Shown: positions 45,179 to 53,065 of the stretch, piece after piece | How positions within the stretch are numbered: the first letter of the stretch is position 1 | Layout of the letters: each line of letters opens with the position of its first letter | Assembly: GCA_963737015.1 (NCBI GenBank) | Contig: CAVTQZ010000001.1 | Span: 1,860,001-1,924,000 of the forward strand | Direction: 5' to 3' | Source of the DNA: CAVTQZ01 sp963737015 | GTDB lineage: Bacteria; Actinomycetota; Acidimicrobiia; Acidimicrobiales; UBA8190 | Length of the DNA stretch: 64,000 nt | Made by a program: the position numbers and the translations under genes | Notes under the pieces: model-generated | The model's input: only the letters and a program-made list of their open reading frames with translations | What the model was told of the DNA's origin: nothing | Database searches by the model: none

Positions 45179-46046
45179 TTGATACGAGATCCTCGACTGG
45201 CCCGCAGGGTGTGGTCACGGCTTGAACCGATTCACGCCGTCACCTACTTCTCGCCCGAAGCGATCACCGCACTCTCCGAGGCAGGGTACAAGGGCTTCTG
45301 GATGGGTTACTTCGCCGGGCGAGCTGCGCCGCTCGGTCCCGTCGGTCCCGCGGTCGTTTTCGCCACCTTCTACAACTTCTCGATGGCACATGTCACCCGA
45401 GCGATTCCAGACGCGTGGGGCTTTGCGCCCCCGGATGCCGCGTTCGGCAGCGCGCCTCGTCGGATCAGTGTCGGCACTGCAGAGGGCCTTTAGTCACGGC
45501 GAGGTCGGAGAGGCCCTGGAGACGGCAGCCGCCTTGGCGCGTGCAGCCGCACAGTCCGCGCCGGTCGAGGGCCGCGCACTGTTCGCAGCCAACAGCGAAC
45601 TGCCATGGCCGGCCGAAGCTACAGCGACCTTGTGGCACGCCTGCACCCTTCTGCGTGAGCACCGGGGCGACGGCCATGTCGCCGCTCTGACTGCTGCCGG
45701 AATTTCGGGCCGGGAAGCGAACGTCATCCAGGCCGCCGCCGACGTGGTCTCTCGCGACATCTTCCGGGTTGCACGGAAGTATGACGATCCCGAATGGGAC
45801 GCGGTGTCAGAGGACCTGGTCGTCCGCGGGCTGCTCAACCGTGAAGGCAAGCTCAGCCGTGAGGGCATAAGGATTAGGGACGAGGTCGAGGAACGCACCG
45901 ACCGGCTCGCCCTATCCGCTTATGGCGCGCTCGACGACGAACAGTTCACGCGTCTCCTCGATGCCCTCGACGAGCTCGCGCGAGCGGTGATCGCGACCGG
46001 TGACATCCCCAATGTCACGCCGATTGGGGAGCGCTTCCAGCTCTGA
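45179..46046 (+). CDS. SCO6745-family protein (paralogue B), interrupted by a frameshift
   Basis: The first frame gives RVWSRLEPIHAVTYFSPEAI, GYKGFWMGYFAGRAAPLGPV and FYNFSMAHVTRAIPDAWGFA. Near 45455, in CAGCGCGCC, it shifts by one base and continues with RLVGSVSALQRAFSHGEVGE, CTLLREHRGDGHVAALTAAG and GLLNREGKLSREGIRIRDEV. With one base removed, the product is about 288 residues, like paralogue A at 40303-41124, to which it is clearly related. The start is uncertain: TTG 45179 fits the family length, but no ribosome site is evident. It may be part of the padR-ABC operon (about 190 bp after the permease). Confidence 0.78.
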
Positions 46047-46610
46047 CGTGTCGCAACCCAGGAGAAGAGCCGTCGACCGCTTGAGCCGGTGTGCTTTGCT
46101 CCGGCAACGGAATTACGACTCTGCGGCACTCGCCGTAATGGCATCACAGATCGCCTGACGTTCGCGCCGCGTGACGTCGAGCCAATCGGCGCCGAGCTTT
46201 TACTCGACAGGATCGTCGAGCGCGCCGTCAGCCCCGCATTCAAGGCGATCGCGCTCGTGAGCTTCGTTCACACCAATCTCGACATCAGGGCTCAGAGACA
46301 GCCACCCTGAAATCCGCCCCACCAGGACATTGTGGCCTCAGTTGCCTCAACCGCAACATTCATTTACTCTTACCCCTCTTGCAACAAAGTCGACTAGGCG
46401 GCTACGACAATGATTGCGGGAACCAACCGATTCGAGCCTCGCCGTGCGCATCGGTCTGGACCCAAGGCTCGGACAACTCTTTGCCGGCGGTTTCATCGCC
46501 GATCACGCAATGCCGATCCAAAGCACAAAGGCGCAGCATTGCTGGAGAGGACTTTCCATTCGCCGATCGCCACCGGTCATTGCAGTGCCGGTGGGAGGGA
46601 GGGAAGCTCC
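46047..46610. other. Intergenic region, possible gene remnants
   Basis: About 560 bp without a convincing gene. A short plus-strand frame (46089-46310) has a helix-like stretch (AFKAIALVSFVHTNLD) that could be a fragment of a lost gene, but neither family nor start is identifiable. No repeat or hairpin of note was seen. Confidence 0.4.
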
Positions 46611-46874
46611 ATGGAGAAGCTTTACAGGCGTTATCTCCATTCAGTTGCAGAGCGGCTGCACAGCCGTGACGGAAAAAGTGACACTGCTTCTGATCTAGAG
46701 CGCGTTCGCCGCGAGCTCGACATGCTCGCTCACGCGAGAGACAGCGTGTTGACTTGGAGCGTTGCGGCGAATGCGCATTACGACGCGCTGTGTCGGGTCG
46801 AATGCCAGTTACTTCGCAGCGCGGGCATCGATGACTCGATGCAGACGGTGCACCCGATTCTGGAAGCGAGCTGA
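46611..46874 (+). CDS. Small uncharacterised helical protein
   Basis: 87 residues from ATG 46611, preceded by a long purine-rich ribosome site (GGGAGGGAGGGAAG). The sequence is charged and helical (YRRYLHSVAERLHSRDG; DLERVRRELDMLAHARDSVL) with two cysteines near the C-terminus. No family is recognised. The strong Shine-Dalgarno is the main reason to accept it. It converges with the TetR gene downstream. Confidence 0.5.
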   Translation: MEKLYRRYLHSVAERLHSRDGKSDTASDLERVRRELDMLAHARDSVLTWSVAANAHYDALCRVECQLLRSAGIDDSMQTVHPILEAS

Positions 46875-46917
46875 AGCTCTAGGACACAGGCGCGTGACCC
46901 AGGAGGGCCCAAAACTC

Positions 46918-47538
46918 TTACGGCGTCAGGTTGCTCAGCAACAGGTCGACGGTCCGCCCCGCCTCGCTACGAGCTCGCTTCGGGTTCTCCGCTGTCGCCA
47001 CGTATTGCGCGGCCGCCATTACCCCGGCGAGCAACATTCGAGTCAGCGGTTCCAAGGGGGCTCGCTGGATCTCCCCTTCGGAAATCGCCGATCTCACGAC
47101 CTCCCGTACGAGCGATAACGCATACCGGTCTGCGATTTCGCTCCGAACGTCCGCCGGGAGCACAGCGGGACCGTCGATAGCGCAGATGCGTTGCACCGCT
47201 GGATCCAACATGGCGTCGAGGTAGGCGCGGCACCCCGCTCGCAGCATCTCGAGCGGGTGTTCGTGGCCCACCTGCATAGCGGCCTCCGCCGTGGATCCGA
47301 CGATCTGCTGTTCGAGCTCCTCATAGACCGCCCGGAACAGCCCCTGTTTGTCGCCGAAATGGTGCTGCAGCGCCCCGCGTGTCACGCCTGCTTCGGCCAC
47401 GATCTCCTCACGACCTGAGCGGCCATAGCCATTGCTCCCGAACAGCTTGCGCCCCGCCGCCATCAGTGCCGCCCGCGTTGCCTCCGAGCGCTCAGCTTGT
47501 GTGCGACGGGGCGATTCGGGTGATTGCCTCTTGACCAT
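46918..47538 (-). CDS. TetR-family transcriptional regulator
   Basis: 206 residues from ATG 47538. The N-terminal HTH reads ATRAALMAAGRKLFGSNGYG, then REEIVAEAGVTRGALQHHFG with DKQGLFRAVYEELEQQ; the remaining helical domain should bind a ligand. ATG 47538 was chosen over 47553, which would start inside the palindrome region. It is divergent from the maleylpyruvate isomerase-like gene, and the 70 bp between them contain a perfect palindrome, so autoregulation and repression of that neighbour are likely. Confidence 0.94.
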   Translation of the reverse strand: MVKRQSPESPRRTQAERSEATRAALMAAGRKLFGSNGYGRSGREEIVAEAGVTRGALQHHFGDKQGLFRAVYEELEQQIVGSTAEAAMQVGHEHPLEMLRAGCRAYLDAMLDPAVQRICAIDGPAVLPADVRSEIADRYALSLVREVVRSAISEGEIQRAPLEPLTRMLLAGVMAAAQYVATAENPKRARSEAGRTVDLLLSNLTP

Positions 47539-47550
47539 ACATGCACCGCG

Positions 47551-47580
47551 CATGTAAGTTACATGCCACTTGCATGTTAC
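47551..47580. promoter_or_regulatory. Perfect palindrome, likely TetR operator, plus a half-site
   Basis: CATGTAAGTTACATG at 47551-47565 is an exact 7-bp inverted repeat around one central base. A related half-site GCATGTTAC follows at 47572-47580, and a further CATGCA lies on its left at 47539-47544. It lies between the TetR gene and the divergent MDMPI-like gene, the position expected for a TetR dimer-binding site. Confidence 0.7.
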
Positions 47581-47607
47581 CGCATGAGGTCACGGAGGAG
47601 GATCGGG

Positions 47608-48273
47608 ATGACGCTGAGCCGAAACGTTGTCGTGCCAGGGATGACCGCCGAGTACCAGAGCTTCGCCGACCAGCTGCGCGCCCTGTCAGACGAACAATGG
47701 GAGAGATCTTCTCGGTGCGCAGGTTGGCGCGTCGCCGATGTCGCCGCCCACGTGGTGGGACAGCTCACCGATGTCACGAACCTCCGTCTCGAGGGCCTGG
47801 GCACGCCCGAGGTGACCCAGCGACAGGTCGACGAGCGCCGCGGCAAGGGTCCCGGCGACCTCGCCGAAGAGCTGCAGGGGGCGGGCGAAACCGCCACTGC
47901 ACTGGTGGCGGCATTCGACGACGACGCCTGGCAGGCCGAGGGGCCACAGGGCAATGGGACCACCCTCGGGTTCGGCCTCGAGGCTCTGTGGTTCGACACT
48001 TTCCTTCACGCGGACGACATCCACTCGGCCCTCGATCAGCCGAGCGTTGTTGGAGAAGGCGTGGTGCCTTCTGTATCCCACATAGCGCAGATCCTGACCG
48101 ACCAGGGCTGGGGACCCGCCACCTTGAAGCTCGAGGGATTGGATGAGTTCCCGGTGTCGGGGGGAGCGGGCGATTTGATCACCGGCGACCCGATGACCTT
48201 CATCCTGGTGTCGACCGGCCGAGCGCCGGCCTCGAACATGGGACTGGACGACAGCGTCAACATCTATCGCTGA
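47608..48273 (+). CDS. Maleylpyruvate isomerase-like (MDMPI/DinB-fold) protein
   Basis: 221 residues from ATG 47608 with GGAGGAG upstream. The N-terminal four-helix bundle has the family pattern FADQLRALSDEQWERSSRCA followed by GWRVADVAAHVVGQL, with the metal-binding histidine in AAHVVG, and later WFDTFLHADDIHSAL (second and third metal histidines). A C-terminal SCP2-like domain closes the protein (LKLEGLDEFPVSGGAGDLIT). Such actinobacterial proteins are typically mycothiol-dependent transferases or isomerases; the substrate is not known. It probably answers to the divergent TetR regulator. Confidence 0.88.
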   Translation: MTLSRNVVVPGMTAEYQSFADQLRALSDEQWERSSRCAGWRVADVAAHVVGQLTDVTNLRLEGLGTPEVTQRQVDERRGKGPGDLAEELQGAGETATALVAAFDDDAWQAEGPQGNGTTLGFGLEALWFDTFLHADDIHSALDQPSVVGEGVVPSVSHIAQILTDQGWGPATLKLEGLDEFPVSGGAGDLITGDPMTFILVSTGRAPASNMGLDDSVNIYR

Positions 48274-48724
48274 GCCCGTGGTGGGTTCTAAGACGCCCTG
48301 GCGTACACATCCGCGGACATAATCGCCCCGTATTACGCGCCCTCTCTCCCGAGCTTTCGGGACCAAAGAGTTCGCGCATCGCACGTTGCCCGCGAGTCGC
48401 GTCGACGGGTGCGAAGGATGGTGCGCAACTCCGTGAGGATCAGCTCGTCGAGGCTCGAACGCGAAGCCGCGACCGTCCGAGTTTCCGCTTCACAGGAGCG
48501 CGGTGACCGAAGCGCCTCAGGGCGCGCGATCTCCACGGTCCGCGGGTTCGACTGCCGGCCGCACATCCGAGCGGTGCCCACGTCCCACCTCCGTGCTGCT
48601 TCGAGCCCGGGCGCGACCCATTGAAAGGCTTGGATCTCGTCCTGGCCTGCTACCCCTCCGCCACTAGCCGGACCCAATTTAACACGAATAGTGATTGTGT
48701 CACCACTTATCGTGTTATACACCT
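48274..48724. other. Intergenic region upstream of the secreted-protein cluster
   Basis: About 450 bp with no supportable gene. A minus-strand open frame crosses it, but is Arg/Ser-rich and looks like a GC-driven shadow. Its right end holds a 13-bp dyad (48681-48716) in an unusually AT-rich patch that is likely the promoter/operator for the secreted proteins. Confidence 0.5.
48681..48716. promoter_or_regulatory. Imperfect 13-bp inverted repeat upstream of secreted-protein genes
   Basis: AACACGAATAGTG (48681-48693) and CACTTATCGTGTT (48704-48716) are inverted copies with two mismatches, separated by 10 nt. The patch ends in TTATAC, a possible -10 box, just before the GTG start of the next gene. 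It is a candidate operator for surface-protein genes. Confidence 0.5.
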
Positions 48725-48727
48725 GTG

Positions 48728-49540
48728 GTGCACAGCGCTCATGGCGGCTCTGAGCAGTGCGGGCGGACCGCGGCGTCCCGGAGGACGTTCGTCTTCCTCC
48801 TCGGCTGCGTCGCGGGACTCGGCTTGGGGATCGTGATCTCCGCGTTGCTGGCCCGGCCGGCGAGCGCGGCAACCCCGACCTCCGATTCGGCATCCTCAGC
48901 CTCCGGACCGACTCCCTCGGTCCCCGACCAGTCTGCGCCCGGAGCCCAGGGCGCCGCTCCGGGGAATGGCGGAAACCCGGCCCAGGCGCTGACCGCAGTG
49001 GCGGACGAGCTGTCGCCCGTCGTGTCTGCCCTCCCCCCTCCGTCGGTACCGGCCTGGCCGGTAGCACCATTGGGCTCGGTCCTACATAGCCAGCCCGTAG
49101 TGCCGAATCTCGACGTCTCACCCAGCGAGTCAGGCCAGTCTCCCGGGGTCGCTGCCTCGCCTCCGGGTCGCGTTCTCACGGCTGCAGCTACTTCGTCGAC
49201 GGTCGCACAGTGGGCCACGCAAATGCAGTTCCCGGGCCGGCAAGTCCTCGGGACTTCACCGCAGCGACGAGTGGCGACGTCTGAGCCTGCGCCGAGCATT
49301 CCTCTCCGGGTGCCTCCATTCGTGCCCGCACCCCCTGCGATTCCGCCGATCGCACTTGCGGCCACCGCAGGACCCTCTTCTTCATCTCCTTTCCCTTCGT
49401 CGAGCAATGGCGGCCATCTGCTCGAGAGCCTGGCGCCGAGCGCGCTGCTGCTGCCGGCGCTGCTCGGATTCGCGCTGGCTCTCGCGCGCCGAAGGCCGTT
49501 CTTGTTGCTCTTGGACCTGAGGTGTGCGCGTCCCGGTTAG
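48728..49540 (+). CDS. Secreted, C-terminally membrane-anchored Pro/Ser-rich protein
   Basis: About 270 residues. The N-terminus has arginines followed by FVFLLGCVAGLGLGIVISAL and an ARPASAA cleavage-like site, i.e. a signal peptide. The middle is Pro/Ser/Ala-rich and low in structure. The C-terminus, LAPSALLLPALLGFALALA followed by RRR, is one membrane helix with a positive stop-transfer end. So the protein should be exposed outside and anchored by its tail. No domain or family is recognised. The start is GTG 48728 or GTG 48725. It precedes the 147-bp repeat gene by about 80 nt and shares its low-complexity character. Confidence 0.65.
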   Translation: MHSAHGGSEQCGRTAASRRTFVFLLGCVAGLGLGIVISALLARPASAATPTSDSASSASGPTPSVPDQSAPGAQGAAPGNGGNPAQALTAVADELSPVVSALPPPSVPAWPVAPLGSVLHSQPVVPNLDVSPSESGQSPGVAASPPGRVLTAAATSSTVAQWATQMQFPGRQVLGTSPQRRVATSEPAPSIPLRVPPFVPAPPAIPPIALAATAGPSSSSPFPSSSNGGHLLESLAPSALLLPALLGFALALARRRPFLLLLDLRCARPG

Positions 49541-49620
49541 CAGGCGGGCGAATTCAGAGCGCTGCGCCGCTCTGAGAAGACAGAACCCAAGAACTGACTA
49601 ACCACGAAAAGGAGTAATCG

Positions 49621-50901
49621 ATGCATACCTTCTTCAAGCGCGCATCCGCGACAGCAACTGTCGCGGCCGGCGCAATGTGTATGGCGTTCGGTCTGGCCGG
49701 TCCGGCCGTGCCGAACCCGACAGCGGCCGATCTGGGACAGTGCCAGGGATCGTTGGTTGTGCCACCCACGACCACGAATCCCGGAGCCTCTGTTCCCGGC
49801 GTGGGCGCTTACCTGAACGGACAACTCCAGGGCTCCAACCCCGGAGCCACCGGCGGAAGTGCTTCCGGCTCGGTTTCCTCGACCGGTAGTGCCAACAACG
49901 GTTCGTCCAACGGGGCCCAGGTCCCGTCGGAATCCAATACCACTCTCCAGCTCGGCCCCACAGGCGGGCAGGCGAGTAGTTCCGGCGGAGCCAACGGGGC
50001 CAGCGGGAGCGGCGGTGGATCGGTGACGACGAGTCCACTGTCCGCCGTCCTCCAACCACTGGTGGCGGAGCTCGGCGCAAGCCTCAGCCCTTCGGGTGGA
50101 GGCTCAGCGGGGTCGGCCTCGTTGACCGGCTTCCTGAACGGGCTCCTTAGCGGTGCATCGCTCGGGACCACTGCGAGCTCGGCTGGGACGGGATCTTCGG
50201 GCTCAGGCTCGTTGGTCGACGTCACCACGTCGGGTCAGGGTGGGACCGTTGACCTGAACGGCACGGGCTCGGCGAGCAGCAGCTCGGCGCCCACGGTCGT
50301 CAGCGTGAACGCGACCACTCCTAGCTCGGCTGGGACGGGATCTTCGGGCTCAGGCCCGGTGATCGACGTCACCACGTCGGGTCAGAGTGGGACCGTTGAC
50401 CTGAACGGCTCGGGCTCGGCGAGCAGCAGCTCGGCGCCCACGGTCGTCAGCGTGAACGCGACCACTCCTAGCTCGGCTGGGGCGGGATCTTCGGGCTCAG
50501 GCTCGTTGCTCGACGTCACCACGTCGGGTCAGAGTGGGACCGTTGACCTGAACGGCTCGGGCTCGGCGAGCAGCAGCTCGGCACCCACGGTCGTCAGCGT
50601 GAACGCGACCACTCCTAGCTCGGCTGGGACGGGATCTTCGGGCTCAGGCTCGGTGCTCGACGTCACCACGTCGGGTCAGGGTGGGACCGTTGACCTGAAC
50701 GGCTCGGGCTCGGCGAGCAGCAGCTCGGCGCCCACGGCCGTCAGCGTGAACGCGACCACTCCTAGCTCGGCTGGGACGGGATCTTCGGGCTCAGGCTCGG
50801 TGATCAACGTCACCACGTCGGGCCAGACTGCAAGCAATGGGACCGCAGCCGGCTCGTCGAGCACGGGCTCTCTTCTGAACGTGAGCGCGTCGACTAGCTA
50901 A
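49621..50901 (+). CDS. Secreted Ser/Gly/Thr-rich protein with 49-residue tandem repeats
   Basis: 426 residues. The signal peptide is HTFFKRASATATVAAGAMCM, continuing to LAGPAVPNPTAA. A first half rich in Ser/Gly/Asn/Gln is followed by four full and one partial 49-residue repeats (from residue about 186), each built as a Ser-Gly linker, a strand pair containing DVTTSGQ and GTVDLNG, a Ser run and a third strand VVSVNATTP. There are no aromatic residues and only two cysteines (one in the signal peptide, one at QCQG), and there is no anchor. The pattern suggests an extended beta-rich surface filament, matrix or adhesin protein; this is inference, and no named family fits. AAAAGGAG precedes the ATG. 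Confidence 0.7.
   Translation: MHTFFKRASATATVAAGAMCMAFGLAGPAVPNPTAADLGQCQGSLVVPPTTTNPGASVPGVGAYLNGQLQGSNPGATGGSASGSVSSTGSANNGSSNGAQVPSESNTTLQLGPTGGQASSSGGANGASGSGGGSVTTSPLSAVLQPLVAELGASLSPSGGGSAGSASLTGFLNGLLSGASLGTTASSAGTGSSGSGSLVDVTTSGQGGTVDLNGTGSASSSSAPTVVSVNATTPSSAGTGSSGSGPVIDVTTSGQSGTVDLNGSGSASSSSAPTVVSVNATTPSSAGAGSSGSGSLLDVTTSGQSGTVDLNGSGSASSSSAPTVVSVNATTPSSAGTGSSGSGSVLDVTTSGQGGTVDLNGSGSASSSSAPTAVSVNATTPSSAGTGSSGSGSVINVTTSGQTASNGTAAGSSSTGSLLNVSASTS
50176..50823 (+). repeat. Exact 147-bp tandem repeat array (four full copies, one partial)
   Basis: Units start at 50176, 50323, 50470 and 50617, each exactly 147 bp, with a partial fifth from 50764 that diverges after about 60 bp. They differ from one another at only a handful of positions (for example in the VD/ID/LD/IN residue, and SGQGG versus SGQSG). 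Near-identity at the DNA level indicates recent expansion or ongoing gene conversion, so copy number may vary between strains. Confidence 0.95.
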
Positions 50902-51055
50902 AAGCAGAACCAAATGGCTTTGGTGGCGCTGGGCGCAGCAGGCGTCACTCAAGCCGTAACGCAGGGACCCGCCTCCTCGAACCCCTCCAATGCCTCGGGG
51001 GGGCGGGACCTTGCGCCCTTCGCGGACCTGACGGTCTTACGACCGCCGTATTTTG

Positions 51056-52327
51056 TCAGCTGATCGACGAACAGTTGCCGGTGAAAGGCAGCCCGGCCAA
51101 ACGCGCCTGGAGGAACTCGCCGGTCTCGGGCTCGAAGAACGCCCCGGCTTCCTCGTGTGACGCGCCCTTGTACTCGTCGAACTGGACCGGGACGCCTTGC
51201 TCGCAATACTGGTGAGCCAAGGCCTCCACGTCGGCTGCAACCATTGCACCGTCGCCGGTGCCGTCGACGTTCCCAACGCCCATGAACAAAGGCCCTGTGG
51301 GGTGTCCCGGCGCGGTGCCCATCGTCTGGTCGTTCAACATCCGCTCGAAGACCGGCACGTTGAAGAAGTTTGAGTACTGCGGCTTCATCAATTGCTGGAG
51401 GGTGAGGCCCGGGTAGTCACCGAATACCGAGCCCATGCATACCTCGCTCTCCTGCTGTACGACCTTCTTGCCGTACGCCGAGAGGTAGTGGGAGAGGTCG
51501 ATGTCGTATGCGCGGCTGAGCCCGAGAAGCATTCCGGGAATGGCCGCCGAATATTCGGGGGTGCCGTTGATGTACTTGAACATGTGGACGTAGTTGACCG
51601 GTATGCCTCCTTCAGCGACGCCCACGACGTTGAGCCCCTTTGCGTAGCTCGGGGCGAGTTCGCTCGCCCAGTTCGCAGCGACGGCGCCTCCCGAATAGCC
51701 CGAGAGTCCCACGCGGGTCGCAGGGGAAAGCTGCAAGTACGACTCGGTGGCCTTCACCGCGTCGAGCGCGCTGTAGCCCGACTCGTGGCCCGCCATCCAG
51801 TCGAGATGGGTCCCTTCGAAATCGGGCACGGTAACGGTGAAGTCGTTGGTCAGGTACCAGTTGATAAGGAGCTCCTCTTCCTCGGTCTCCCCCTCGTTCG
51901 CTGAGCCTGGATTGCCGGCCGCCAACGTGTAGCTCGGATCGCACTTGGCGCCGAGCCCGTCGTAGAAGCTCAGGTACTCGACGATCCGAGCGGCTGCCGA
52001 GACGGGGGTCGGCTGGATCACGGTTGTCACGGTCACAGTCGGCTGCCCGAGTTGCCCGGTCGTCCTGTAGAGCAGCTGCTCTGCCGCGAGAGGAGTGGAG
52101 GTCGTGCCGAACGCCGCGTGAATCGACCGCGACTTGAGCACGGTGCCGGGAGCTATGTCACGCAGCGGCTTTGAACCTGAGTAGGTATAGAAGGGATCTT
52201 GCCCCGGAGGAAGGGGTCCGGACGCTCCGGCCCTCGGCGCCAGAACAAAGAGCGACGCGACCAACAAGGGCGCGAAGACAAGGGTTGGGTACCGGAGTCG
52301 GTGCCGCCTCACCGGCTTGGAGTTCAT
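51056..52327 (-). CDS. Secreted lipase, LIP (secretory lipase) family
   Basis: 423 residues. The signal peptide is RRHRLRYPTLVFAPLLVASL with cleavage near PRAGASG. The mature enzyme shows TVVTTVIQP-like strands, LSFYDGLGAKCDPSYTLAAG, the nucleophile elbow VGLSGYSGGAVAANW, an acid in GNVDGTGDGAMV and the catalytic His in YKGASHEEAG. The order and length match fungal/actinobacterial LIP lipases of the alpha/beta-hydrolase fold, which release fatty acids from triacylglycerols outside the cell. Two cysteine pairs (CDPSY with CMGSV, and HQYCEQG with GNCSS) may form disulfides. It converges with the repeat-protein gene. Confidence 0.92.
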   Translation of the reverse strand: MNSKPVRRHRLRYPTLVFAPLLVASLFVLAPRAGASGPLPPGQDPFYTYSGSKPLRDIAPGTVLKSRSIHAAFGTTSTPLAAEQLLYRTTGQLGQPTVTVTTVIQPTPVSAAARIVEYLSFYDGLGAKCDPSYTLAAGNPGSANEGETEEEELLINWYLTNDFTVTVPDFEGTHLDWMAGHESGYSALDAVKATESYLQLSPATRVGLSGYSGGAVAANWASELAPSYAKGLNVVGVAEGGIPVNYVHMFKYINGTPEYSAAIPGMLLGLSRAYDIDLSHYLSAYGKKVVQQESEVCMGSVFGDYPGLTLQQLMKPQYSNFFNVPVFERMLNDQTMGTAPGHPTGPLFMGVGNVDGTGDGAMVAADVEALAHQYCEQGVPVQFDEYKGASHEEAGAFFEPETGEFLQARLAGLPFTGNCSSIS

Positions 52328-52394
52328 CGATTTGGTCCTTCCGCGTTCGAACCTTCTCGGCTGAACGCCCCACCCCGCGAGGCCTTGCGCAAAG

Positions 52395-52757
52395 ATGGCG
52401 GTCGTGGCTGCTGATTGGGCCAGACCCGTCGTGCACTGGGAGATCGTCGCAAGCGATCCCGAACGCCAGGCCCGTTTCTACGGAGAGCTGTTCTACTGGG
52501 ACGTCGGAGCCGGCCCGATCATGCAGGTTCCTCCGGGGCTCGGTGGCCCCGAAGCCGGTATCGGCGGACATATTCGCCAGGGCGACGGTCCCGGGGTGGC
52601 GCTCTACGTCCAGGTCCGTGACCTGCACTCGTCACTCGGACGCGCCCGTGAGCTCGGGGGCGAGACCGTCACCGAGCCGTTCGACGTTCCCGGAGGTCCG
52701 ACGCTCGCCGTAATAAGGGACCCCGAGAAAAACATCGTGGTGCTCGTCCAGCAGTAG
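52395..52757 (+). CDS. VOC-family (glyoxalase/bleomycin resistance-fold) protein
   Basis: 120 residues with the single VOC module: VVHWEIVASDPERQARFYGE, then LFYWDVGAGPIMQVPPG, GIGGHIRQGD, VALYVQVRDLHSSLGRARELG and FDVPGGPTLAVIRDPEKNIV. The metal-coordinating set can be read only partly (H in HWEI, E in the C-terminal region is not clear), so it may be non-metal or a binding protein. It starts divergently from the lipase, and the two might share control, but no biochemical link is evident. Confidence 0.9.
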   Translation: MAVVAADWARPVVHWEIVASDPERQARFYGELFYWDVGAGPIMQVPPGLGGPEAGIGGHIRQGDGPGVALYVQVRDLHSSLGRARELGGETVTEPFDVPGGPTLAVIRDPEKNIVVLVQQ

Positions 52758-52777
52758 AAGTGGCCCCTGCCCCGCGC

Positions 52778-53065
52778 CTAGGCGAGTGGCACGTAGCGCT
52801 CGGTGACCACGGACGACCGGTCAACCATCGACATGAACCGGCGCGGCAAATCGGAGTCATCCCAGATCGCCCCGCACGCGTCGGCGTCGGACCGAGACCT
52901 CCACAGATCGATCACGATCCAGGTGCCCTCGTCACTCCTTGCCGTCGTCCTTCTGAGCAAACCGGTTTGCTGGTAGGCGAACTCTTCCTGAAGAGCCTTG
53001 TCGGCTTTCAGGAATTCGGCTTCCTCAACGTCCGGAGCCAGTCGGAACCTCATGATCTCGATCAT
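52778..53065 (-). CDS. Small ABM-like uncharacterised protein
   Basis: 95 residues, beginning EIMRFRLAPDVEEAEFLKAD and containing GLLRRTTARSDEGTWIVIDL followed by WRSRSDADACGAIWD. This pattern is of a dimeric alpha-beta barrel (antibiotic biosynthesis monooxygenase or NIPSNAP-like), but no catalytic signature can be named. Its start overlaps the 3' end of the receiver-domain gene by up to 41 nt, so it is likely translationally coupled and co-transcribed with it. It converges with the VOC gene. Confidence 0.65.
   Translation of the reverse strand: MIEIMRFRLAPDVEEAEFLKADKALQEEFAYQQTGLLRRTTARSDEGTWIVIDLWRSRSDADACGAIWDDSDLPRRFMSMVDRSSVVTERYVPLA

Noticed and set aside
23867..47000. Prophage or integrative element with integrase
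   Set aside because: No integrase, recombinase, transposase, capsid or conjugation gene was seen, and no repeated tRNA end; only an island-like composition remains.
48333..49121. 262-residue minus-strand open frame
   Set aside because: Low-complexity Arg/Ser-rich, overlaps the secreted-protein gene antisense, and has no ribosome site or family signature.
50176..50823. CRISPR-like repeat array
   Set aside because: Units are 147 bp, contiguous without spacers and in frame within a secreted protein; it is a protein repeat.
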